Part shown: positions 30,601-42,600 of the stretch, in pieces | Layout of the letters: every line of letters begins with the position of its first letter | Position numbering within the stretch: the stretch's first letter is position 1 | Source of the DNA: Nocardia niwae NBRC 108934 = DSM 45340 | GTDB lineage: Bacteria; Actinomycetota; Actinomycetes; Mycobacteriales; Mycobacteriaceae | Length of the DNA: 64,000 bases | Assembly: GCF_001613465.1 (NCBI RefSeq) | Contig: NZ_BDCK01000022.1 | Span: forward strand, 1 to 64,000 | Direction of reading: 5' to 3' | Notes under the pieces: generated by a model | Seen by the model: only the letters and a program-made list of their open reading frames with translations | Database searches by the model: none | Told to the model about the DNA's origin: nothing | Translations under genes and position numbers: made by a program

Positions 30601-33600
30601 CGACCCGGTCCCCTGCCAGTCCATGCGATAGGTGTCCGCGAGGAACCGATCGTGCGGCGCATCGGAGGACTGCCCGCCCGAGTGCGGTGTGGGTGTCGGC
30701 ATCACGCGCAATCCGTTCGCGACCAGCACCGGCTTGCCCTCCTCATCGAGCAGTCGAACATCGGCGACACACAGCTGTGGCGTCTGCTCGACGACGCGCA
30801 CATGGCCGAATCGAACGGTGCCCGCCACAACCGAGACGAGCACTTGATCCACCGCGAACGGCACCCACGTCCGCTGCTCGGCGCGCGGGGACATCGCCGC
30901 GTAGGTGGCTTGGAACGCCGCGTCCAGCAGCACCGGATGCACCGTCTCGGTGCCGGTCCCGGTCTCCGGATCCGCCAACGTGACCAGGCATTCGTGCCGG
31001 CCGAAGCGCACGTCGACCACCCGGCGGAAGGCCGGTCCGTACGGCAGGCCCGCACGGGCCAGCAACTCGTAGAAGGTCGACGCGTCGAGGTGTTCCGGGC
31101 AGTTGCCGAGAATCTCCGCCAGCCCGGCGCCGTCCGGAATCCGGCGCGCCGCGGTGCGGACCAGTGCGCGAGCGTGCGTGCCGGAACCCTCGGTCGTCAC
31201 CCGCACCGCCAACCCGTCGGCTGTCGGCTCGAAGCCCACTCGCACCGATTGCGGGCCGGTCAGGGTGAGACCATGGGTGATCACCAGGTCGTCGATCGCG
31301 ACGACCTCACCGGCGACGAGCGAGCGTGCCCGGTCGGCGATGGACGCTACGAACCACGCACCCGGTACGACGACAGACTGATCCACGACATGGTCGGCCA
31401 GGTAGCGCGGCGAATCCGGAGCGAGTATCAGGTCGAAAGACGTTGTCCCACTTGACGGATTCGGATAGTCGGCACCGGTCGCCCGGTCAGCGGGAGCGGG
31501 GACCGCAGCGTTTTCCGGTCGCGCTGCAAGGTCCCTGTGCGGTGTGCCGGCGTCGCTCGACGCGTGCGATGCGCCGAGCCGCGCCGGAACGGACGCCTCG
31601 GCCGTGGCAGCGGGCTCAGAAAGCGGGGCGAGGCGCACCGGCTGCCCAGGCTCCGAGAGCCCATTCGGCCCGCGCATCGAAGTGCTGCCCGCCGTGCTCG
31701 GCTCCATGGAACTACTCGGCTGCCCGGAGGCAACGGTGGCCGGAGCCGCAGAAGGCGCGTCCTCGGTTCGTGGCGAAGAGCTCCCGGATCGCGAGGGTGC
31801 GAGGCTCGCATCGTCGGCTGGGGAACGCATCGCAGCATCCGGACGCCCTGCGGCCGAGAGGCCCGGCGTCGCGAACGCTCCCTGCTCGATCCAATAGCGT
31901 TGCCGCTGGAAGGCATACGTCGGGGCGAGCACCCGGCGCCGGTCGTGCGGCCGGTGCACCTGCTCCCAGTCCACCGGAACACCCGCGACATACAGCTGTC
32001 CGAGCGCGGTCATCATCGTCTCGCGGTCACCGCGGCCGCGGCGCAGCGATGCGACGAACCGTGCGGAGTCACTCAGCACTCGCCCGCCGAGCGTCGACAA
32101 CGTCGGTTGCGGGCCGATTTCCAGGAAGTCGCCGATCCCCAGCTCGGCCATGGCCCGCATCCCCTGGGCGAACCGCACCGGCTGACGCGCGTGCCGCACC
32201 CAGTACTCCGGGCGCAGTTCACCCGCCCGCAGCGGCGCACCCGTGAGATTCGATACCAGAGGAATCGAGGGATCGGTCATCGTCGCCCGGGCCGCCGCCA
32301 CCGCGAGGTCGTCGAGGATCGGATCCATCGCAGCGGAATGGAAAGCATGCGACACGGTGAGGGCAGTGGATCGGAAACCGCTGGCCGACAATTCTTCTCG
32401 CAACCGGTCGAGCACGGCTTCCGGTCCGGCGACCACCACCTGGGCCGGTCCGTTGTATCCCGCGATCGACACCTCGGGCTCGTACCGTGCCACCAGCGGC
32501 GAGACCTGTTCGGCGGGAGCGTCGAGGGCCATCATCCCGCCCCCGTCCGGCAGGCGCTGCATCAGCTGCCCGCGTACGGCGACGAGCCGCAAGGCGTCCT
32601 CCATGGACATCGCGCCCGCGGCGCAGGCGGCGACGTATTCCCCGACGCTGTGCCCGAGCACCGCGGCCGGGCTGATCCCCCATGCCCGCCACAGTTCCCA
32701 CAGCGCCCATTCGACGGCGAACAACACCGGCTGAGTGAAGACCGTGCGCCGCAACAGATCCGGCCCGTGATCGCCGTAGACGGCTTCGACCAGTCCGATG
32801 CCGTCCGCGATCGGCCCCAGCACGGCGTCGCACTGCCGCAGTGCGTCGCGGAAGACCGGTTCGGAGTCGAACAATTCCCGGGCCATGCCGGGGTACTGCG
32901 ATCCCTGCCCGGTGAACAGCAGCGCCACCTTCGGACGTGCTGTTCGCTCCGCGCGACCGCGGATCAGGGTCGGCGGCCGGTCCCGCAGCTCCCGTGCCGC
33001 GGCGGCGCCGGTATCGGCGACCACCGCGAGCCGCTCGTCGAAATGGGTGCGCGCGGTCGCGGCGGTGTAGGCGAGATCGCCGAAGGCGGCACGCTCCGAG
33101 GCGATTTCCTCCGCCCAGTGCCGCGCGATATCGGCGAGAGCGGTTTCGTCGCGTGCGGAGAGGACGAGCACCTGCGCGCCCGGTGTTTCCGGTCGCGGCA
33201 TCTGCACCGGGTCGCCTTGGGTCACGATGACGTGCGCGTTGGTTCCGCTCATCCCGAAGGAGCTGATGCCGATCGCCGGTTCATTGCCGGTGCGCGGCCA
33301 GTCCCTGGCCTCACGCACGACTTCCAGCGGTAGCCCGGCCCAGTCGATCAGCGGGTTCGGTGTGCGGAAGTGCAGGCTCGGCGGGATCCGGCGGTGCTGC
33401 AACATGAGCACGGCCTTGATGACTCCCGCTACACCGGCCGCCGCCTCGGTATGCCCGATGTTTGTCTTGACCGATCCGATGAGCAGGGGGTGCGTACGGC
33501 TCGCGCCGTACACCTCGGCCAGCGCGGTGGCCTCGATCGGATCACCGAGCGGGGTGCCGGTCCCGTGGGTCTCGACGTAGTCCACCGCCTCCGGCCGCAG

Positions 33601-36600
33601 GCCCGCCCGCTGCAGCGCATCACTGATAACGCGCTGCTGAGCCGGGCCGTTGGGCGCGGTGAGGCCGTTGGATCGTCCGTCGTGATTCACCGCGACGCCA
33701 CGCACGACGGCCAGCACCCGGTCACCGTGCCGGCGGGCCTGCGACAGCCGGGTCAACACCAGCACGCCGCACCCGTCGGCGCGAACATAGCCGTTGGCGT
33801 CGGCGTCGAACGCCCGCGACCGTCCGTCGGGCGACAGCGAGGCCAGACGGCAGAAGCCGATGGTGGTCTCCGCGGCCAGCTGGAGGTTGACGCCACCCAC
33901 CACTGCCAGATCGCAACGGCCCGCGCGCAACCCGTCCGCGGCCGCCTGCATCGCCACCAGCGACGAGGAGCACGCCGTGTCCAACGTCATCGCGGGGCCT
34001 TGCAGCCCGAGTGCATAGGCCAGGCGACCGGCCGCGACGCTCGGCGCCGAACCGATCACCGAATAGGCCCCGATCGCGGTCGGATCGACGGCCCGGATCG
34101 GCGTCGCCGGATACTCGCTGAAGCACAGCCCGACGAACACGCCGGTACGGCTGCCCGCCAGCGCACCGGGGGCGCGGCCGGAACGTTCCAGAGCTTCCCA
34201 GGTGGTTTCCAGCAGCAGGCGTTGCTGCGGGTCCATCGCCCGCGCCTCCGCCGCGCCGATGCCGAAGAAGGCGGGATCGAATTCGTCGGCGCCGTCCACG
34301 AACCCGCCCCAGCGGGTGTACATCGTGCCCAGCGCAGCCGGATCCGGGTCGTAGTAGGCGTCGATGTCCCAACGCTGCGGCGGCACCTCCGTGATCGCGT
34401 CACGGCCGTGCCACAACAGTTCCCAGAAGTCCTCGGGTGTGCGTACCCCGCCGGGGAAGCGGCAGCTCATGCCGACGATGACGATCGGGTCGTCGTCCTG
34501 GTCGCTTCCGAGCTCGCGCTCGGTCGAAAACTGCTGCTCGACAGGTTGTTCCGCGGACGACGTCTCCGACGGTGAGGATGTGGGCAGAGGCACCTCGGCG
34601 ATCTCGTCCTGTACCGCAGCGGGAGCGGCCGCGCCCTTGCGGTGCAGGAATTGCGCCATGTCCCGCACGGTCGGATAGTCGAAGACGAGCCCGGCGGGCA
34701 GCGGCATCCCGACCTCGGCGGCGAGCGCCGCCCGCAACTCCATTCCCGTCAGCGAGTCCACGCCCGTGTCGTGCAGTGGCACTTCCGGGTCGAGGGCTGC
34801 GGCTCGGTCCAGCACACGCATCGCGACGCGCTGGACGAGAGCCTCCCAGGGCGCGAGAGCATCCGGTGTTTCCGGAGCGCCCGCGGTCTCCGGCCGAGGC
34901 CGCGGCGGGGCGGCCGCCGTGACGTGCGGCGTCCGCTGCGCGTACCACCGATCGGGCACGAACTCGAAGACGCCCGGGGCGGTGCTGCCGGACCGGAGGA
35001 GATGTTCCAGCGCCGTGGCCGCATCGGCCTCGTACAGCGGCGGCAGCCCGCGCCGCGCGAGCCGCGCGGTGACATCGGCCCGATCGGCGGCCATACCCAC
35101 ATCGGCGAACGGGCCCCACGCGATGCTCAGCGCGGGCAGACCCTCGGCACGCCGGCGCCAGGCCAGCGCATCCAATGCGGCGTTGGCCGCGGCGTAGTTC
35201 GCCTGGCCCGGGGTGCCGAGCACGCCTGCCACGGAGGAGTAGGTGACGAACAGTTCCAGCGGCTGGTCGCGGGTGAGTTCGTCGAGGTGGCGCGCCGCGT
35301 GATATTTCGGTCCCAGCACGGTCTGGAACCTCGACCACGTCTGCTCGGTCACCACGCCGTCGTCGAGCACTCCCGCGCAGTGGATGACTCCGCGCAGGGG
35401 CGCGAGCCCGGATTCCGCGACGCCCTGCAGCAGCGCCGCGACGGCCGCGCGGTCGCCGACATCCGCCTGCCGCGCCGTCACGCGCACACCGGTCGCGCGT
35501 AGCGATTCCACCAGGCGCGCTCCCGCCGCGTCCGGTGCGCGCCTGCCCACCAGCACCAGATGTCGCGCACCGCGCTCGCACAGCCACCGCGCGGCCGCGG
35601 CGCCGAGGCCGCCGAAACCTCCGGTCACCAGATAGGTGCCTTCCGGCAGCCGGTCGTCGCGCGCGGCAGCGGGGGAGTCCCGGGCCGCCACCACGACACG
35701 GCCGGGATGATCTCGGTGCGCCATGGCGCGGAACGCCTCGGCGGCACGATCGATGCCGTGCACCGCGTGCGGCAGCGCGGTCAGCGCACGCTGTTCGAAC
35801 AGCGCCATCACCTCGCGCAGGCCGGCGCCCAGCTGCCGCGGGTCGGCAGTGGCCGGATCGAAAGCCCGATGTCCGACGCCGTCGGGCCGCTCGATCGCGC
35901 CGCTCTGCACCGGATCCACGATCTCGACGAATCGGCCCCCCTCGCACAATGTTTCGGGGGCCTGCGCCGCGAAACCGTCCCCGAGGGTGTGCACCACGAC
36001 ATCCAGTCCGTGCCCCGCGGTTGCCGTACGCACGCGCTCGCCCAACCCGTGGCTGCGCCAAGTGTCGATGTGTGTCACCGGAAGGCCCGCGTGCTGCGCC
36101 CAGCGACGCAGCGCGCCGGGCACGCACACCTGCGCACCGGCGTGCGCGGCCAGCTGGACCGCGGCCATACCGATGCCGTCGGCGGAGCCGTGGACGAGCA
36201 CACGATGCCCGGCGCGCAGTCCGCCGAGCTCGAACAGCGCATGCCACGCGGCGGCGAAGGCGTAGGGCACCGTCGCGCCTTCGGTGAACGACAGGTGATC
36301 CGGCAGCAGTGCCACCATGCCCTGGTCGACCGTCACGTGACTGGCGAAGCTCGCACTCGCCAAGGCGACGACGCGGTCGTCGACCGCGAGCCCCTCGACA
36401 CCGGCGCCGATCGCGGTGATCCGGCCCGCGCACTCCGAACCCAACGGCAGCACACCCAGGGGATGAATGCCCGAGGCCACCCACAGGTCGTTGGCATTGA
36501 GACCGGTAGCGGCGACGGCGATTTCGACCTCTCCGGCCGCCGGTGGCCGCCGGAGACCGGAAACCAGCCGCATCCGGTCGAATTCGCCGGAGCGGTCCGC

Positions 36601-39600
36601 GACCAATCGGTACTCGGCGGAGGGCGCTGGCCCGTCGGCGAGACGAGCTGCCAGCCAACGGTCGTCGCGGATCGCGAACTCACCGGAGCGGTCGCTGAGC
36701 AGACCGTCGACGATCCTGTCCGCGGCGAATCCGGCGGGAAGATCCAGCAACCGGCACCCGAACTCGGGATGCTCGGCGGCCAGCGTGCGCCCGAGACCCC
36801 ACAGCAGCGCCTGGTCGGGATCCGGCCGGTCGGCCGGAGTGACGTGCTGGGCGTCGACGGTCAGCAACCACAGTGCCGACGGTCGGTGCGCCGCCGCGTC
36901 CACTGCGCGCGTCAGCCGCAGGACGGCATCGACGCGGGTCTGGGCCGACGCGGCGGTCCACCCGAAGACGACACCGCGGAACGCCGACGTAAACGGATCG
37001 GCCGCATCATCCGGGCGAACGACCACTGTTTCCGCGCCGCGCGCAGCCAGCTCGGCGGCGACGGCGTCACCGACCGGGCTGTCCGCGAGGATCAACCAGC
37101 GGCCCGCGGGCTCCCCTGTGCTGAACGCCCCACGCTCGACGGGCACCCATTCCACGTGATGCAGCAGACGGGTGAACCGGGACGAATCCGGTTCGTCGGA
37201 TACGGGGTTCGATACGGCCCCTGACATCGCGGCCAGCAGTTCGACCCCGTGCACACTGGCGAGCGGTCGCCCGGAGGCCGAGTGCAGCGTGGCGTCACCG
37301 ACGATGACGCGCGCACTCTGCTCGGTCACCCGCACCCGGCACCGGACAATTGCGTCCCCGGCCGCCGGGCCGCCGAAGAATCGAGCTGTACCCACCCTGG
37401 AAGGCAAGAACAACCCCTCGGCGCGTGCGGTCACCACGAGGGTGTGCAGACAGGCGTCGAGCAGGATCGGATCGAGCACCGTGGCGCGGTCGGCAGGCAC
37501 CCGGAACACGGCCTCGGCTTCGGTGTCACCGAGCCGCCGGAATTCGAGGGCGCAGCGGTATTCGGTACCCAGGTCCAGGCCCAGCCGGGCCACCGTGTCG
37601 TAGTAGGCGGGCCATATCCGCGCATCCGGGTCGAGCGTCACAGCCTCAGGCGGCGCTATCGAATCCTGTTTTTCCGCAGTCAGTTTCGCCTGCGCAAAGC
37701 TGATCGATCCGGCATCGGGGTGAACGAAATGCACACCGTAACCGTCCGGGCCGTGCTCGAGTTCGACCCGCACCACCGTTTCGGCGGTGACCGCCAGCGG
37801 CTCGACCAGTCGCAGCCCGGTGACTTCCCAGGACCCGGGCAGTTGAGCGGCCATCTCGTCCAACTGAACGCACAGCCACGCCGCGGGCACCGTGGGCACA
37901 CCGTGCAGGCGGTGCCCTTCGAACATCTCCGGGGTGAGCCGCAAGGTGCGCGAGGAGTGCGTGTCCGCTGGGCGCGGCGTCAGCTCCAGCCAGTGCCGTT
38001 TGCGCTGGAACGGGTAGGTCGGCAAATCGATATGGCGCCACCGGCGACCGGAATACACTGCCGCCCAGTCGATGTCCGAGCCGTCGACATACCGGCGGGC
38101 CAGGTCTGCCGACCCGGTCGACTTCTCGACGACCGAACCGCTCGTGACGACCCCCGAGGCGAGATCCTCGAGCGCGGCGCGCAACTGCGCGGCGGTGTCG
38201 AAGCCGATGGCCACACGCACGTCGAAGTGGGTTCGGCCCACCGCGGCGGACGCGCACAAATCCACCAGCGCGGTCTGCGGGCGGGCGGCCAGCAGATCCC
38301 GGTAGCGAGCCGCCAGTGCACGCAGCGCATCGGCGCTCTTCGCCGACAGGACCAGCAGATGGGGTCCGGCGTCGTCGGCGGCTCCGGAGTCCGATGTCGG
38401 CGGCGCTTCCTCGAGCACCACGTGCGCGTTCGTCCCGCTGATTCCGAACGCGCTGACCCCCGCCCGCCGCGGTCGCTGTGCCCGTGGCCACGGCCGCTGT
38501 TCGGCGACCACGCGGACCGCGACCGAATCCCAGTCGATATGTGGATTGCCGGAACGGAAGTGCAGCGAGGCGGGAATGCGCTCGTGCCGCAGAGCCTCGA
38601 TCACCTTGATGATGTTCGCGATGCCCGCCGCCGCCTGGGTGTGGCCGAGGTTCGACTTCACCGATCCGATCCACAGCGGCGTCGCTTCGGTGCGACTCTC
38701 CCCCAGCACCGAGGCGAGAGCGTTCACTTCGATCGGGTCGCCCAGCGCCGTGCCGGTGCCGTGCGTCTCGACGTAGTCGACGTCCTGCGCCTCGAGCGCC
38801 GCGTCCGTGAGCGCGGCGCGGATGACCCGTTCCTGCGCCGGACCGTTCGGTGCGCTCAACCCCTGACTGCGGCCGTCGGAATTGACCGCCGATCCGCGCA
38901 CCAGTCCCAGCACCCGATCGCCGTCGCGGCGGGCATCGGCCAGCCGCTTGAGCACGAGCATCCCCGCGCCGTCACTCCAGACCACGCCATCGGCGCGCGC
39001 ATCGAAGCTCTTGCACCGGCCGTCGGCGGCCAGACCGCGCGCCCGCGCGAAGTAGATGTCGAGCGAGGGGGTGAGCACCACGGTGGCGCCACCGGCCAGC
39101 GCCAGATCGCATTCGCCGCTGCGCAGGCTGCGCACCGCCGTGTGCACCGTCACCAAGGACGACGAGCACGCGGTGTCGATGGTGAGGCTGGGACCGTTCG
39201 CGCCGAGGAAGTACGACAGCCGCCCGGAAGCGACGCTGGAGAGATTGCCGGTGCCGAACCAGGCATCGGGCGCGATGTCGGCGCGCGCCATCCGTTCGGC
39301 ATAGTCATTGGACATCAGCCCGACGAACACACCGGTCCGGCTGCCCTCCAGGCGGCCGACCGGATAACCTGCGTGTTCGAGCGCTTCCCAGGCGGTTTCG
39401 AGCAGCAAACGCTGCTGCGGGTCCAGCATCCGCGCCTCGCCGACGGAGATACCGAAGAACCCGGCGTCGAAGTCCTCCACCCCGTCGATGAACCCGCCCC
39501 AGCGTGTGTAGGTCTTGCCCTCGGCGTCCGGGTCCGGGTCGAAGAAGGCGTCCGCATCCCAGCGGTGCGCGGGCACCTCGGTCACCGCGTCGGTCTCGGT

Positions 39601-42600
39601 GTCCAGCAGATGCCACAAGTCGGCGGGACCGCGGACTGCGCCGGGATAACGGCAGCCCATGCCGATGATCGCGATCGCGTCGGCGTAATCGTCCGGGGCA
39701 GCGCCGTTTTCGCCTGCTGTGAGCTGCGACACGTTCGGTGTACTAGGTGTAACCGGGAGTTCGGTTGGGTACACCGGGGTGGTGAGCTGCTCGGAGATGC
39801 GCGTGATCGGTCGTCGTTCGGCCTGCTCTCGTGCCGTGCGACGGGCAGCCTTCGCACTGATCCGGGCGACCTCCTCGGACACCGCGGCGACAGTCGGATG
39901 ATCGAACAGCAGGGTCGCCGGAAGCCGCACCCCCAGATCGGCGGAGAGCGCGTCGCGCAGTTCGACGGCCATCATCGAATCCAGTCCGAGTTCGCGCAGC
40001 GGCGCGCGGTCGGAGATCGCCGTCGTGCGGCCCAGCGCGGTCATGGCATGGGTGCGCACGATTTCCAGCAGTTCCGCCGGCTCTTGCGGATCCCGGGCCT
40101 CTCGCGCATCGAGCTGAGTAATCGCTTCCGCCTTCGCCGGAACCGCAGCAGCCGCAGGGAATACCGCGACGACGCCCTCGGCCGCCAGCAGCGAGCGCAG
40201 CGCTCGGGCGCCGTCCTCGACAGCCAGTTCGGAAACGCCGTGACCCGCCCAGGCGCGTCGCGCCGCATCGCCGAGTCCCTCGGCCATGCCGGTGCTCGCC
40301 CACGGGCCCCACGCGATGCTCACCGCGGGCAGGCCCCGCGCCGCGCGCAGGCGAGCGAGGGCATCGAGATACGCGTTCGCCGCGGCGTAGTTGCCCTGCC
40401 CCGCGGTGCCGACCACGGCGCTGACCGACGAGAACAGCACGAACAGCTCCAGCGACCTGTCCGCGGTCAGCTCGTGCAGGTGCCACGCACCGGCGACCTT
40501 CCCCGCGAACACCCGATCGACGCGATCCGCGGTCTGCTCGATCAGCAGGGCGTCGTCCAGAACGCCCGCGCAATGCACCACCCCGGCCAGCCTCGGAAAT
40601 CCGTTCCCGAAGCGAGCGAGCAGACGCGCCAACGCCACTCGATCCGCGCTGTCGACCACCACGGACTCCACGCGCGCGCCGAGGGCGGCGATCCGCGCCA
40701 CTTCCCGCTCGCCTTCCGGAACCGGGGCGCTGCGACCGGCCAGCACGATCGTGCCCGCACCGGCTTCGGCCAGGACCCGGGCGGCGGTCAACCCCAACGC
40801 TCCGCGCCCGCCCGTGATCAGATACGCGCCGCCACGATCGAGGCGAGGCATGGCGCCGAGGTCGTCGGAGGGCTGCATCCGCGGGGTGTAACGGTCCCGT
40901 CCGCGCAGGGCGACCGCGTGTTCGTCTGCGCCCGAGACGATTTCGCTCACCAGGCGGTGGTCGTCGCAGTGTGCGCCGATGGGCAGATCGATCAGGCGAC
41001 AGCGCAATTCGGGCAGTTCGGTGCGCGCCACCGCGCCCAATCCCCACAGCGCCGCGGCGGCAGGGCGCACGGGTTCCCCGGGCAGCGCGCCGGTTGCCCC
41101 GACGGTCACCACGGACAACGGAGCGTCGATGACGCTCCGAGCCATCTGCCGCACCACGCCCAAGGCGAAATGCGTTTCCCGCCGCGCGGCGTCGGCGCTG
41201 TCGTCCGCCTCGGTGTCGGCGAGGTAGATCACCGCGCGGGCATCGGTCCCGACCGCCGGATCCGTTGTGCGTTCGACCGCCACGGCATCGGTACCGGCGG
41301 CGCGCAAGGCGGCGGCGAGCCGGTCGGCCTGCGGACCGACGCCGACCACCAACGCGGCGGCGGGTCCCCGTCCGCGCGGCGACACCGCGGCGGCCGTCCA
41401 CGTCGGACGATGCGTGAGGCCGGACATGCGATCCCGATCCTGCGACTGTCCGGCGGTGCCGGACTCGGCGAACCATACGTCTTCGATATCGCAGACCACG
41501 GCTCCGGCGGTATCGAAGACCGTGATGCGAACCGTGCGGCCGGTGCGCTCGGCCAGCGCCCACGCACCGGCGCCCGCGTCCTGGCCGGACAAACGCAGAC
41601 GACCGATACCGACCGGCAGTCGAGCCGCGTCGGTATCCCTGGCCACGAGCGCGAGACCGGTCTGGACCGCGGCGTCGAGCAGGCACGGAAGCCAGGCGTC
41701 CGATTCGCCGGCGAGTTCCACCGGGCGCCGCAATTCCGCGAGCACGCTGCCCTCGCCGGACCACAATCGTGTGATCCAGCGGAATCGGGGACCGAAGGTC
41801 AATCCGGCGTCGGCGCACCGGCGGTAGAAGTCCGCCGCATCCCAATCGGTGGACAGCGCGAGCTGTGCCGCGGACAGGTCAGCGGCATCGTCCGGCCGGT
41901 CCTCAGCGGCTCGAACCGACGCGGACACGGCGATGACATCGCCGTTCTCGACATGGAACCGCACTTCGGTGCGGTCCTCCGCTTCGGACACGAACGGCTC
42001 GGCCAATTCCTCCAGCGGCACCGGCCGCGCGGCCACGAAGTCGATCAGCTCACGATCGGTCCCTCCGGCCGCACGCAAAGCGCGCAGCGCGAGGTCCGCC
42101 GCGGGCACCACCGCGCGGTCCCGGAACCGATGCTCGGCAAGATATCCGGCGCTCGGCGACGGGCTCGCGTTCGGCACGGCGAACCGCTCCCGCTCGAAAG
42201 GGTAGGTGGGCAGGTCGTTGCGTCGTCGCGCACCCTCGGGTACCACCGCGCTCCATTCGATCTCCGCACCGGCGCGGTACAACTCGCCGAGGCCGGTCAG
42301 CAACACTTCGTCGTCGCCGGCACTTCGGCGCATACTCGGCAGCCACAGAGCACCGGGGGCGGTCGGCCGCCCGAACTCCAGCAGCACCGGGTGCGGTCCC
42401 ACTTCGAGGTAGGCGTCCACGCCCAGCTCGGCGACCGATCGCACACCCTCGGCGAACCGGACGGTGCCGCGAGCGTGCGCACGCCAGTACGCGGCATCCA
42501 TGCGAGTCTCGATCCGCGTGCCGGTCACATTCGACACCAGCGGAATCGCCGCCGCACGCGGGTCGGGCACCAGCGCGGCGACCTCGGCCTCGAAATCGTC

